A DNA stretch of 64,000 nucleotides. Origin: Mermis nigrescens. Lineage: Eukaryota; Nematoda; Enoplea; Mermithida; Mermithidae. The notes below the pieces were generated by a model, which saw only the letters and a list, made by a program, of their open reading frames with translations, ran no database searches and had not been told where the DNA came from. The stretch is from positions 2,227,669 through 2,291,668 of the forward strand of contig JAVLUZ010000273.1 of NCBI GenBank assembly GCA_036768485.1, written 5' to 3'. The translations under genes were made by a program, and so were the position numbers. Positions 54,301-60,611 of the stretch are shown here, in pieces; the first letter of the stretch is position 1; every line of letters starts with the position of its first letter.

Positions 54301-57300
54301 GCACTGATTGTGAGGAGCCAACGGCGCGAAGCGCCAAAAATTTTCGAAATTTTTACCGTTTTCATGTAGAATTTACGGCCTTTTTATTGACAAACAGTTC
54401 GTAAATCATAAGTGGCGCAGAGCACCAAGAAATTCAGTCATTTTTTACCGCCCTTAACATGTTGTATAGATATATGAATACTGAATACTAATAGTCTGAC
54501 AGAGCAGAACAGGAAAACTACGAATTGTAAACTTAGTATGAAGATATTTTGACTGATCCAGGCTTTTAAACGCAATGCTGGAGCTTTACAAAAAGAAAGA
54601 CAATCATCGGCGGTGCTATACGCAGGAAAATTTTGACGTTTTTACTCTTTAAACTCAATTTATACTGCTTAAATCATACAGAAAAGATAAACTAATTGCG
54701 GCGCGAAGCGCCAGAAATTTTTAAAAATTCTTAATCCTTTTACCTTTTCTGTTCCTCCTAAATATCTCTTTGCACGTGTAAAACGAGATTGTACGGCTGG
54801 GGGTCTGGGGTGGCGCGCTCAAGCGCCCCCAACGGGGTCCGGGGCAGAACCCCGGAAAATTTTGTAAAAAAAGCACTCTAATTTATTAGTAACGTTAAAA
54901 TTTTCGCAAATCGGCAAAATCTCGGTCCTGGATTAAGCCCGAAAAAACTTAAAATTGATGAACTACTACACTGCACAAAACTTCTGAGCTGAAATGCGTT
55001 TTTCGACCTTTGCTAAGTGAGAGCAGCAACGGGTCGCAAGTCGCAACCAATAAGTGATTGAAAGATGTATCAATGAGAATTTTGTTCTTACCGTTTTCAG
55101 GCCCATTTGTGGCCTTCTTATTATAAATAGTTCAGAAAACAGAAAATGCGCAAAAACACAAGAAAATTTCGCCTTTCCTTTCATTTAAAATAGAATTATG
55201 CGTCCTTGTAAACAAAGATAAACAAAGCAGAGAATATAAAAATTGGTACGCAAACATTTTCGCACTTTTACTATTATGTTCAACAAGCATGTGCAGTTTC
55301 ATTCAATGAACTAATAGTGCATTAAATAATTAAAGTGATGCGAATCGCTAGATTATTTTAACAGATTCAAGCTTTTGAACTCATCGGATCTGTATAACAA
55401 TAAATAATAATGACTCAGCGTGAAGCGCCGGAAAATTTTGACGTTTGTGCCTTTTTGAACTCAATGTTCTGGACTCATTGCGCCAGAAAAGTCAACATAA
55501 TTTCTGAAAAATTTCGGGGAGGGGTATGTGCCCCCACTGCCCCCTGGCTACGCCTATGATTCCGTGTGTCAGTAATTTTGGCGCACTTTATGGTGATAAA
55601 TATGCGAACATGTATGTAAGTGTTAAAAACATGGCGACTAGGCGTACATTTTATGAAATACCGCAAGTGTCGAGTTTAACATATTCATTATGCTCGTGAA
55701 TGAATCGTCCTTGTTCCGACTTTATTTGGTATTTATACAATCCTACTATGTACCAAAGAATAAAATGCTATATTTCACCCCCGAAAAAAGATTCAACCCC
55801 AACTCGAAAAATCTTGCCCCCGGTCGGGGGTCGGGGTTAAGGCCGGGGTTTTCCGGGGTCGGGGTCAGGGTCTCCCGTACGATCACTGGTTGACAGTGAG
55901 GTATAGGACAAAGTGATATTTAAGCACTAAAATTATTGAAAAATTAATGCAAGATTAAATAGAATCAAGGCTTTAATCTGAAGAATTCGTATGCATTTAA
56001 TGAAATTTGAGTCATTTTCATAATTCAAAGCAAAGAATTGTGAAGCAGGTTTTGTATCGTCATAGCGTCATTAACACATTTGAAGCAGGAAAACACATTG
56101 ACGAAAAGCAATTTTGAAATCAATCAGAAATGAAAATTTATTCAAAAACAAGTCTTTCTGGAGCTAACTGCAGAGGCGTAGTCAGAATTTTGGTTCGAGG
56201 GCATAAACGTTTCATGTAGAATTTACGGCCTTTCTATTGACAAACAGTTCGGAATTCATAAGTGGCGCAAAGTGCCAAGAAATTTAGTCATTTTTTCCAC
56301 CCTTAATAGTTTGTAGATGTATCAATGAAAATTTTGTTATTACCGTTTTCAGGCCCATTTATGACCTTCTTATTAACAAAAGTAGTTCAGAGAACAAGAA
56401 ATGCGCAAAAACATAAGAAAATTCGGCCATTCCTTTTATTTAAAATAGGATTATGTGTCTTTGTAAAGAAAGACAAACGAAACAAAGAATAGACAAACTG
56501 GTACACAAAATACAAAAAAAGCAGAGAATAGACAAACTGGTACGCAATCATTTTCTTACTTTTACTATTAAGTTCAACAAGCATGCGCAGTTTCATTCAA
56601 CAAACAAATAGTGCATTAAATTACTAAAGTGATGTGAAGTGCTGGATTATTTTAGCTGATTCAAGCTTTTAAATTCATTGGATCTATATAGCAATAAATA
56701 ATAATGACTTGGCGCGAAGCGCCGGAAAATTTTGACGTTTTTGTCTTTTTGAACTCAATTTTCTGGACACACATTAGTCCAACAAAAAAATCAACAATAT
56801 TTCTCAAAAATTTTGGGGGGCTACGCCTATGGCTGACTGCATTTGGAACATCGATAGGCTTTGAATCAGGTCTAACTAAAACAGTTGCGCGCACGATGTG
56901 AATAAAAGTTGCAGTCTAAATTTATATAATGGTCACAGAAGTAAATGCATTAGAAAAAAGCGTCGCTAGCAGATAAATTCTTGTTTAAATTTGTTTACAA
57001 TAGAGAATAAGAAGAATTCGGCACAAATAAAATAATTTACCTAAAGACCTGAATAATGGAATTTGCCTAAACCGTATGTGCGATATACTGTGACAATAGG
57101 AAATATTAAGAGACTCGCTTAATTAACAATATACGGTTGATTATATCAAATCACATTTACATTGTGATTCAATCGCACTTTAGAAGCAATACGTTTCTAG
57201 GTTTGTAATTCGATTCTTAGCACATATTGCATAACTGCAGTGCTAATTTTCCATTTTATGTCAGGGGATTCGGGTACCGGGTATACCCGGGTACCCGTCG

Positions 57301-60300
57301 AATACCCGGGTAGTAAAACTATTTTCTACCCGGGTACCCGTTCGGGTACCCGCATGCAGCTCTATCTGGACATGATCAAAAGTCTAAAGATGTACCAGGT
57401 TTCAAACGTCATATGTCAGTTGAGCGCGTTTGTTTACACTCAACGGTGGTGTAAAGTGATTTACATCTCATATTTATTTGTCTTTAGACGATTGTGGAGG
57501 TTAATTTTTTCGTAAATATTGATCGTAATATAAGAGTAATATCAGAATTACAAATCCGACTGAAATCTTCTTTTGGTCGTGCAAAGCTAACAATGAAAAT
57601 TGACTTTATTTCTAGAACGTTGCAGCAAACTTAATTTTTTCGAAATGTTCTATGTAACTTGAGAATTACGAATCTGATTGTTAGTTTTCTCTACACCCAG
57701 CAGTTGGGTGAAGTTTACACTATTCATTTTTTGTTGTGTAAAGTGTACACTAAATATTTATTTTACTTTCACAGCGTTGCAAAACGTGAATTTTTCGCAA
57801 AATATGTTCGTTAAACTCAGGATTACGAATCTGACTGTATTTTTCTTAATGCTCAGTAGTTGTTTAAAGTTTACACTGAAAACTAACTTTAGTTTCAAAG
57901 CGTTACAAAAGCTTAATTTTTTCAAAATGTGCCATGTAATATCAGGATTACAAATCTGAGTGTAAGTGTTCTTTACAGCCAGCAGTTGCGTAAATTTTAC
58001 GCCGAAAACATTCGATCTGTTTATCGTAAGGTTGTATTGTTTAAAAAGATTAAGCTGATGATCGTTAGCAATATTGTTTTTCGCGTTCTTGGACTGCTGT
58101 CATTATTATGACATGGCATGTTACCGTATATGTGTTTACTGACTGGTTTACTCAGATCATGCTAATTAAAAGTAGGCTAGGGAAAAGTTACCTATGTATG
58201 CCTGTTAAGGTTGTAAGAATCTAATGAAAATTAGACTTCCGCTAAAAAACGCAAAAATCGAATTATATTCTTCGGGTTCTGAAAAAGCATGCCATCACAA
58301 AACATTTTCACTGGCTGTAGAAAAACAGATTACGAGGAAGCTTTGATGTGTTTTAACAACCGATTTAGTTTCTGATCAATATCAAATTTCTCTTTGAATA
58401 TGTAATCAATATTTATTTAATCGTCAGTGGCTTCATAAATGAATTATGACAAGCACACCATCTTGTCAATTGCTGCCCCATAGCAATACGTCCCATGCTA
58501 GCGTAAAAATCCATATTACATAGTCGTTTTTTGATTAGTGATCGCTTCCATTCTAAGAAATGAGCTATTCACGTTGTTGCTTTTTACGTTGGAGGTCTCT
58601 TTTCTGCAGGCCGCAGAATTTACTTCGATTTTTTGCTCTTTAGCGGGAGTCTAATTTTTAGTGGATTCTTACAATTGGTACCACAGGCGTACATAGGTAA
58701 CTTTTCCCTAGTCTACTCCTTTTATATCCTTAATGATCACACCTGGGCGTAGGGGGTTTGGGGGTATGCACCCCCCAGAAACCAAAATACCCCCCCAGAA
58801 ATCAAAATACCCCTCCAGAATTCAATTTTGAAATTTTTTTTGTCTTTTTCGCAATTTTTTGATGCCAATGGATAGTGCTTGATGAGAAACGTCGAAAAAT
58901 GGTGTTTTTATCGCCATACCACCATTTTTAAGGCCATTTTTTCGACCTTCAAAAAAATCTTGCACCCCCAGAATTTTCTTGCTGCCCACGTATGTTAATG
59001 ATGCGCAATTCCAGGTATATTCGTCCTTTTTGTTCCATCGGAGCATTTTACTTTGCTCGTGTATGTACATATCACACATGCACATAGGCGGTGAGGGGGT
59101 ATTACCCTCCTGAAGGGTCAGCCAGACAGGTAATGTAGGGCGATTTTGAGCCAATAGAACGTTTTTTGCATCATTTTTGAGGTCAAAAGCAGTAAAAATA
59201 TCAAAATTTTTCGATTGGTATTTCTGTCTACATTTACTCAAAAAGCGCGCGAAATAGACCAAGTTTTGCATTTTTTGTGTTAAAAGTGATATAATGCAGT
59301 CAAAATGGACTAAAACTGCTTCAAAAATGCAATATTACGATGAAAAACCCTTTATAGGCTATTTTGACCATTTTGATCGCTTAAACAGCCCAAAATTGTG
59401 AACATCGAATTTACTGTTTTGGATTTTCGGGATTTCACCCCCTCCGTTCTGACCCTCACCATGTGCACCTATGGTACGTATACATATGTACTGCATGCGA
59501 AGACGCAACGGGAAGAATAGCTAAGTTCAAACATGATCAGTTTCTTCCTCATGATTAGGCATGTAAATCGAATAGTCTATCGGTCGATTAATTCTCGAAA
59601 AGCTACATATATATTCATTCAATTTTGCATTTCCAATCAATAAAAAGACTGTTTCTTCCTAAATATATAATCAAACATTAGATTTCTCGAGTTTTAATCG
59701 ACAAGCAAGTAGAAATTTTCGATTTTTCGTCGAAAATCAGGGAGTTCGCAAGTCTGAGCATGTCCTTGCATAAAAATTGACAAAAATCGACATTTTTACA
59801 ATTTGTGCATGTCTGATCAAGTACCATGAGTTCCTATCAAACAAGATGGCGTGTGAAATAGAAAAGAAAATCTGAAGCGATGCTTTCTCCAGTCGTTTTA
59901 TCCTCCGATTCTCGATGTGTACATTACGTACATTACAAATGTGAAAAGGGTACTTGTAGTCTTTTTATATTTACGTACATAAGTGGGCTTTTCCGGTTCT
60001 TTATCAACGACTGAATATTCCACGTTAGTAAATATGATATTTAAGTCAACTAACCCAATTCCTAACATTTTTGAGTACGAATCAAAAAAATATTCGGAAT
60101 CCTTGAGCCATGCGCTGATTAATGTATAAGCACTATAATCATAATATGCAGCGATTATTTTGAAAAGGCGGGTTTTTTGCGCAGTAGTCAAAACTCGATT
60201 TGAAAACCACGCTAAGCTACTGAAGCCTTTCGATGCGTGCAGGAAAAATACTAATAAAGAAGCGCGCAAGAAAAATATAAATAAACAAACGATATAATCT

Positions 60301-60611
60301 ATAATTAAAAAAATTAAAATATAATGACGACAAACCTGCAGTATGCTTACTCGACTGTCGTGATATCTCACGTTCAATGTCGGCCAGGGCCAAACGTAGA
60401 CTTTCCAACTCCATACTCTTCTGTCGCCTAGCAGCCGAAAAGTCGCCGACATCTAGAACCAATGGACTTGCACCTGTCTTTAGTCGAGATTGCTGATCAG
60501 CTAAAGACTTCAGTTCCAATTGATTTCGAGATGTTATTGAATTTAATTCTTGTATTTGCCGTTTATTCGAATCGATATCAGACATTTTAGCATCCCGGTC
60601 TTGTTTCATTA
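19035..60611 (-). CDS. Intersectin, 3' part: coiled coil, five SH3, DH, PH, C2 (partial, 12 exons)
   Basis: Intersectin is a scaffold at clathrin-coated pits. Its SH3 domains bind dynamin, synaptojanin and WASP-type partners, and in the long form the DH-PH pair activates Cdc42. Exons in coding order: 60611-60351, 52321-51990, 50350-50017, 46979-46778, 44043-43776, 40949-40634, 40072-39877, 31281-30954, 25812-25317, 23823-23371, 20419-20247, 19259-19035. Every junction keeps frame, giving 1,193 residues and one stop. Counting from the Met codon at 60,609: coiled coil to about 130, SH3A 156-210, SH3B 267-320, SH3C 388-439, SH3D 490-555, SH3E 577-631, DH about 676-857, PH about 875-1008, C2 about 1034-1190. 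Domain order matches vertebrate long intersectin. EH domains and the start lie beyond 64,000. Exon limits are my reading of splice sites, not transcript data. Confidence 0.93.
19715..20065 (+). mobile_element. GCACAGCATG-family repeat in the last intersectin intron
   Basis: Starts ACATGCACAGCATGGAAATT and contains the family block TTTTTGGGC..AAAA..GTACGCGTC, a TATCTTTCTAGAG run and GGCGCGAAGCGCC (19,919-19,931). It ends near GTGAAACCCCC...ATCATGTATGG. Other copies are at about 21,110, 30,090 and 61,640 (same sense) and 24,904, 39,240, 41,040 and 43,440 (opposite sense). No gene; boundaries approximate. Confidence 0.7.
20247..20419 (-). CDS. Intersectin exon K: middle of C2
   Basis: Acceptor TTCAATTTAG; donor CTTAAG|GTCCGT, phase 0. 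Encodes [15 protein letters not shown] and [18 protein letters not shown], which take the places of C2 strands 3-5. It is clearly diverged from vertebrate intersectin C2: the NPKW motif is absent. The donor is weaker than average. I accept it because both flanking junctions keep frame and the pieces align in order. Confidence 0.8.
20447..20866. mobile_element. 420-bp hAT-like MITE (CAGTG family)
   Basis: Ends CAGTGTTTTTTTGTAC and ...AAAAAAGCGTG, with flanking 8-bp duplications GTACGTAC (20,439-20,446) and TTACGTAC (20,867-20,874), one mismatch. It carries the perfect 18-bp palindrome CTTTGTACATGTACAAAG at 20,788-20,805. It starts only 28 bp upstream of intersectin exon K. Confidence 0.88.
21110..21500 (+). 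mobile_element. GCACAGCATG-family repeat
   Basis: GCATGCACAGCATGAGATTT start, GGGCCCAAAACATGATGG and TGACGATGCTCATATCTTTC internal blocks, and a GGGGGTGAAAACCCCCAC end. Same family as 19,715-20,065. Lies in intron J-K. Confidence 0.7.
22056..22252. repeat. (ATT)n microsatellite
   Basis: About 195 bp of ATT repeats with a few ATC units, in intron J-K. It creates artificial poly-Tyr and poly-Ile open frames on the two strands. Confidence 0.98.
22866..23362 (-). mobile_element. hAT-like MITE inserted at the exon J splice donor (outer element)
   Basis: Flanked by perfect 8-bp duplications TGGATTAC at 22,858-22,865 and 23,363-23,370. The right copy, read on the minus strand, is GTAATCCA, the first eight bases of intron J-K. 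Ends are CATACGTGGACAGC and CCCACGTGTG. The element is itself interrupted by a second copy (23,077-23,327). Confidence 0.92.
23077..23327 (+). mobile_element. 251-bp MITE nested inside a copy of its own family
   Basis: Starts CACACCTGGGCGTGGG, ends TGCTGCCCACGTATG, and is flanked by perfect duplications GTGTATAC at 23,069-23,076 and 23,328-23,335. It lies in the opposite sense to the element it interrupts, so the locus is a large imperfect palindrome. Relatives: 36,976-37,202 and 58,738-58,994. Confidence 0.93.
23371..23823 (-). CDS. Intersectin exon J: most of PH and first strand of C2
   Basis: Acceptor TTTCTTGCAG; donor TTTCTTG|GTAATC, phase 1. [10 protein letters not shown] continues PH, and [15 protein letters not shown] is its C-terminal helix with the invariant Trp. 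After a 25-residue linker, [15 protein letters not shown] opens C2. The eight bases of the donor (GTAATCCA) are the target-site duplication of a transposon that fills the next 497 bp of the intron. Confidence 0.95.
24904..25300 (-). mobile_element. GCACAGCATG-family repeat abutting exon I donor
   Basis: Inverted family copy, recognised by TCACCCCCC-rich sequence at its left, GGAGCTTCGCGCCATATACT in the middle and AACCCCAGAATTCCCAGCC at its right. ATGTCCACCG (24,894-24,903) and ATGTCCGCCG (25,301-25,310) may be its target duplication. It ends 16 bp from the exon I donor. Confidence 0.65.
25317..25812 (-). CDS. Intersectin exon I: rest of DH and start of PH
   Basis: Acceptor AAACCTAACAG; donor TTATTAG|GTCAGT, phase 1. 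Contains the DH conserved region 3 helix [18 protein letters not shown], then the DH-PH linker and the first PH strands ([15 protein letters not shown]). A transposon end lies 29 bp upstream of the exon and another repeat begins 16 bp downstream, so this exon is a narrow island between insertions. Confidence 0.95.
25987..28546. mobile_element. 2,560-bp hAT-like element with CCTCGGCC arrays at both ends
   Basis: Ends CAGTGATCGGACCGAGGG and its inverse ...CCTCGGTCCGATCACTG. Perfect duplications TCTGTGGT at 25,979-25,986 and 28,547-28,554. About 80 bp of CCTCGGCCGAGG-type iterations stand inside each end (about 26,015-26,075 and 28,440-28,535). No transposase frame, so it is non-autonomous. It contains another insertion at 26,690-27,081. 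Confidence 0.92.
26690..27081. mobile_element. 392-bp CAGTG-family MITE, third nesting level
   Basis: Ends CAGTGTTTTTTGTGCAAG and ...AAAAAACCGTG, with perfect duplications GTCCTAAA at 26,682-26,689 and 27,082-27,089. It sits inside the 2.56-kb element, which sits inside an older element of this same CAGTG family. Confidence 0.93.
30090..30480 (+). mobile_element. GCACAGCATG-family repeat, diverged
   Basis: Recognised by GTTTTGGGGGAGTGAAAC, the ATGGATACGTGTCTGAAACA block, ATAGTCAAAAAATGAGTATA and a GGGGTGAAGGAACCCCC end. Lies in intron H-I. Confidence 0.6.
30954..31281 (-). CDS. Intersectin exon H: first part of the DH domain
   Basis: Acceptor TGTTCTTCACAG; donor AATCGG|GTATGC, phase 0. After a 40-residue acidic lead, the DH domain opens with [18 protein letters not shown] (conserved region 1, with the Glu of the TERNFV helix) and continues to [20 protein letters not shown]. 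The 8.6-kb intron before it is the longest seen here and contains only repeats. Confidence 0.93.
31916..32091 (+). mobile_element. 176-bp CAGGCACG MITE
   Basis: Ends CAGGCACGTATCTCTGG and GGCCAGCTACGTGCCTG (inverted). Flanks CGTCGAAT and TGTAGAAT are a diverged 8-bp duplication (6 of 8). Lies in intron G-H. Confidence 0.85.
34091..34511. mobile_element. CAGTG-family MITE
   Basis: Starts CAGAGTGTTTTTTTGTAC, ends AAAAAAACACTG, with CTTTGTACATGTACAAAG inside. A G-run at the right end hides any target duplication, so the exact ends are uncertain. Intron G-H. Confidence 0.75.
35396..35563 (+). mobile_element. 168-bp CAGGCACG MITE with perfect TSD
   Basis: CAGGCACGTATCTCTGG ... GGCCAGCTACGTGCCTG, flanked by TACATACG at 35,388-35,395 and 35,564-35,571. 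Intron G-H. Confidence 0.93.
36976..37202 (+). mobile_element. 227-bp MITE of the CACACCTGGGCG family
   Basis: Ends CATACCTAGGCGTGGG and GTGCCGCCCACCTATG. Flanks ATGGTGCT and ACGGTGCG are a diverged 8-bp duplication (6 of 8). Older than the copies at 23,077 and 58,738. Intron G-H. Confidence 0.82.
37639..37818 (-). mobile_element. 180-bp CAGGCACG MITE
   Basis: CAGGCACGTAGCTGGCC ... CCAGAGATGCGTGCCTG, with flanks ATAAGAAA and ATAAGTAA (7 of 8). Opposite sense to the copies at 31,916 and 35,396. Confidence 0.88.
39240..39665 (-). mobile_element. GCACAGCATG-family repeat
   Basis: Inverted copy: TTTCAAACCCCAGAAAAATT at the left, TTTTCGGCGCTTCGCGTCAT in the middle, GACGCGTACCTACCATTTTT and TGTGCATGTACGGCGGGG at the right. 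It ends about 200 bp from exon G. Confidence 0.65.
39877..40072 (-). CDS. Intersectin exon G: SH3E, with a possible short-form stop
   Basis: Acceptor CAAACAATCAG; donor GAACG|GTAAAT, phase 2. SH3[30 protein letters not shown] and [10 protein letters not shown]. If the next intron is not removed, the frame reads CGG then TAA (39,875-39,873), ending the protein one residue after the exon. That would give an intersectin without DH, PH and C2. Confidence 0.9.
40634..40949 (-). CDS. Intersectin exon F: SH3D, with a probable GC donor
   Basis: Acceptor CGATTTTAG. A serine/threonine-rich start is followed by [28 protein letters not shown]-like [12 protein letters not shown] and [11 protein letters not shown]. 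The obvious GT donor (AGCAA|GTAAGT, exon end 40,630) leaves phase 2, which fits neither possible acceptor of exon G. The GC donor TCTA|GCAAGT four bases earlier leaves phase 1 and joins in frame as SADS-N-YQQNE. I therefore end the exon at 40,634. Confidence 0.85.
41020..41410 (-). mobile_element. GCACAGCATG-family repeat, diverged
   Basis: Recognised by GAGGGTTTCAACC, the TTTTTCGACGTTTGACGCC block and TTTTGACGCGTACCTACCAC. It starts about 70 bp from the exon F acceptor. Intron E-F. Confidence 0.55.
41723..42148. mobile_element. CAGTG-family MITE
   Basis: CAGTGTTTTTTTCTGTACAAGG start, CTTTGTACATGTACAAAG inside, ATACAAAAAACGCGTG end. No clear target duplication; more TTTGTAC-rich sequence follows to 42,240, so the right edge may be a fusion with another copy. 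Intron E-F. Confidence 0.7.
43440..43769 (-). mobile_element. GCACAGCATG-family repeat abutting exon E donor
   Basis: Inverted copy with ACTATATTTTGTTCAATTTA, TGATGTTTTTGACGCGTATA and GGAATTCCATGCCGTGCATG. Its end lies about 7 bp from the last base of exon E, so the intron is repeat-derived almost from its first bases. Confidence 0.65.
43776..44043 (-). CDS. Intersectin exon E: SH3C
   Basis: Acceptor TTTTCTAG; donor AAATCG|GTGAGT, phase 0. A complete SH3 domain: [20 protein letters not shown], then [18 protein letters not shown] and MFPANYVEP, followed by a proline-rich PVPPPEP linker. The [11 protein letters not shown] run is a hallmark of SH3C. A repeat fragment begins about 7 bp into the downstream intron. 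Confidence 0.95.
44874..45893 (+). mobile_element. GGCGGATTT hAT-like element (middle level)
   Basis: CAAGGGCGGATTTAAGG ... CCTAGATCCGCCACTT, flanked by perfect ACTATGGA at 44,866-44,873 and 45,894-45,901. Inverse of 17,222-17,829. Interrupted by 45,067-45,463. Confidence 0.92.
45067..45463. mobile_element. 397-bp CAGTG-family MITE (inner level)
   Basis: CACGGTTTTTTTGTATTCGG ... AAAAAAACACTG, flanked by perfect CCTGGAAG at 45,059-45,066 and 45,464-45,471. Contains two GGCGCTTCGCGCC hairpins (45,196-45,208 and near 45,288). Confidence 0.94.
46778..46979 (-). CDS. Intersectin exon D: end of SH3B and linker
   Basis: Acceptor GCATTGCTTAG; donor GCTGG|GTAAAC, phase 2. Begins [11 protein letters not shown], the last strand of SH3B, identical in its first seven residues to vertebrate intersectin. 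A polar, serine-rich linker follows. The exon is short and easy to miss because no long open frame marks it. Confidence 0.9.
47074..47973. mobile_element. MITE with GGTTCC arrays, split by a CAGTG-family element
   Basis: Ends CATTGGGGATGTTCCGGTTCC and, inverted, CATTAGGGATGTGTGGTTAACC. GGTTCC/CCGGTTC iterations line both arms (about 47,085-47,157 and 47,895-47,955). No target duplication found. Intron C-D. Confidence 0.7.
47158..47894. mobile_element. 737-bp CAGTG-family MITE (nested)
   Basis: CACGGTTTTTTTGTACTCGG ... AAAAAACACTG with perfect GTTCCGGT duplications at 47,150-47,157 and 47,895-47,902. About twice the usual family length, with internal repetition of the GGCGCTTCGC-containing segment (four hairpin copies). 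Confidence 0.92.
48166..48318. repeat. (ATT)n microsatellite
   Basis: About 150 bp of ATT/TTA repeats with interruptions in its left half. Intron C-D. Confidence 0.97.
48912..49346. mobile_element. 435-bp CAGTG-family MITE
   Basis: CAGTGTTTTTTGTATTCGGC ... CAAAGAAACACTG, flanks ATCTGAGC (48,904-48,911) and ATCTGAGT (49,347-49,354), 7 of 8 identical. Contains GGCGCTTCGCGCC at 49,027-49,039. Intron C-D. Confidence 0.9.
50017..50350 (-). CDS. Intersectin exon C: end of SH3A, linker, most of SH3B
   Basis: Acceptor TTGTAACAG; donor CATACTG|GTAAGT, phase 1. Starts [10 protein letters not shown], which closes SH3A. A 50-residue acidic linker follows, then SH3B with [20 protein letters not shown] and [10 protein letters not shown]. 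The KKDNHL run is highly conserved with vertebrate SH3B. Confidence 0.94.
50451..50824. mobile_element. MITE with 34-bp terminal inverted repeats
   Basis: The left end ACGACGTTTTGGCGCCGCCG...GGCGCCA (50,451-50,484) is inverted at 50,791-50,824 (TGGCACCAAAACGGTGGCGC...). The interior is AT-rich and non-coding. Target duplication not clear. Intron B-C, starting 101 bp upstream of exon C. Confidence 0.75.
51560..51870 (+). mobile_element. Truncated GGCGGATTT-family element joined to a CAGTG-family end
   Basis: Family start (AAAGGGCGGGGCAGGGGG, AATATCTGGCGAGATAAAGAATGG, CTTGGCGATCTGGAAGCCAT), then the text switches near 51,810 to ...GTACGTGTACAAAGGGACCTTGTCCAAGAAACACTG, the end of a CAGTG element. 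A deletion between two nested elements would explain it. Intron B-C. Confidence 0.55.
51990..52321 (-). CDS. Intersectin exon B: end of coiled coil and most of SH3A
   Basis: Acceptor TTTTATAG|CAG; donor ATTAAG|GTGATA, phase 0. The 110 residues run from a helical [18 protein letters not shown] stretch through an alanine-rich linker into SH3A: YRALYEF, then [11 protein letters not shown] and [10 protein letters not shown]. The acceptor is a TAGCAG tandem, so a one-residue (Ala) difference between transcripts is possible. Confidence 0.92.
52762..53867 (+). mobile_element. Left part of a Helitron/Helentron-like repeat
   Basis: Starts with the ATAGGTAGCGC hairpin also seen at 1,131 and continues with GTGTAAAG-rich sequence similar to 1,300-2,700. 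It is cut at 53,868 by a 3.5-kb insertion and resumes at 57,366. Intron A-B. Confidence 0.6.
53868..57365. mobile_element. 3.5-kb hAT-like element with GGGTACCC arrays
   Basis: Perfect duplications CTGGACAT at 53,860-53,867 and 57,366-57,373. Ends AGCGCTGCACAC and GCATGCAGCTCTAT form short imperfect inverted repeats. Blocks of TACCCGGGTACCCGG iterations stand just inside both ends (53,895-53,960 and 57,270-57,355). Interrupted by 54,015-55,888. No transposase. Confidence 0.88.
54015..55888. mobile_element. 1.87-kb hAT-like element with GGGGTC arrays (nested)
   Basis: CAGTGATCGTACAGGGTC ... GTCTCCCGTACGATCACTG, perfect duplications GTTGACAG at 54,007-54,014 and 55,889-55,896. GGTCGGGGTCGGG-type iterations at both ends. 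Same family as 44,521-45,970; its right part (55,600-55,800) matches 44,620-44,800 inverted. Confidence 0.93.
57366..58180 (+). mobile_element. Right part of the interrupted Helitron/Helentron-like repeat
   Basis: Resumes after the CTGGACAT duplication. 57,516-57,720 resembles 4,189-4,400, and 57,960-58,175 resembles 10,330-10,590 (shared GTTCTTGGACTGC and ATGTGTTTACTGACTG). No coding sequence. Confidence 0.6.
58180..59065. mobile_element. Fold-back element, second copy, with a nested MITE
   Basis: Left arm about 58,180-58,275 (lacking the outer ~100 bp of the copy at 10,591). Right arm 58,609-58,737 continues at 59,003-59,055 (GTTCCATCGGAGCATTTTAC) after the insertion at 58,738-58,994. Confidence 0.8.
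58738..58994 (+). mobile_element. 257-bp MITE of the CACACCTGGGCG family (nested)
   Basis: CACACCTGGGCGTAGGGGG ... CTTGCTGCCCACGTATG, perfect duplications TTAATGAT at 58,730-58,737 and 58,995-59,002. Nearly intact and a good reference copy for the family. Confidence 0.95.
59080..59475. mobile_element. Probable MITE with ACATGNGNACCTATG-type ends
   Basis: CACATGCACATAGGCGGTGAGGGGG at the left is roughly inverted in CCCTCACCATGTGCACCTATGG at the right. The interior is AT-rich and non-coding. Target duplication not found. Confidence 0.5.
60351..60611 (-). CDS. Intersectin exon A: coiled-coil region
   Basis: Acceptor TTGTTACAG; donor TCGA|GTAAGC, phase 1. Encodes 86 residues starting [18 protein letters not shown], rich in Q, E, K, R and L at heptad spacing, as in the KLERQ coiled-coil region that precedes the SH3 domains. 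It opens with two bases of a split codon, so at least one more coding exon lies upstream. The next intron is 8.0 kb and holds the large nested element 53,868-57,365. Confidence 0.88.

Noticed and set aside
59898..60452. 184-codon open frame on - overlapping exon A
   Set aside because: It is read in another frame from exon A and into the intron. The coiled-coil frame is supported by splice phases and composition.
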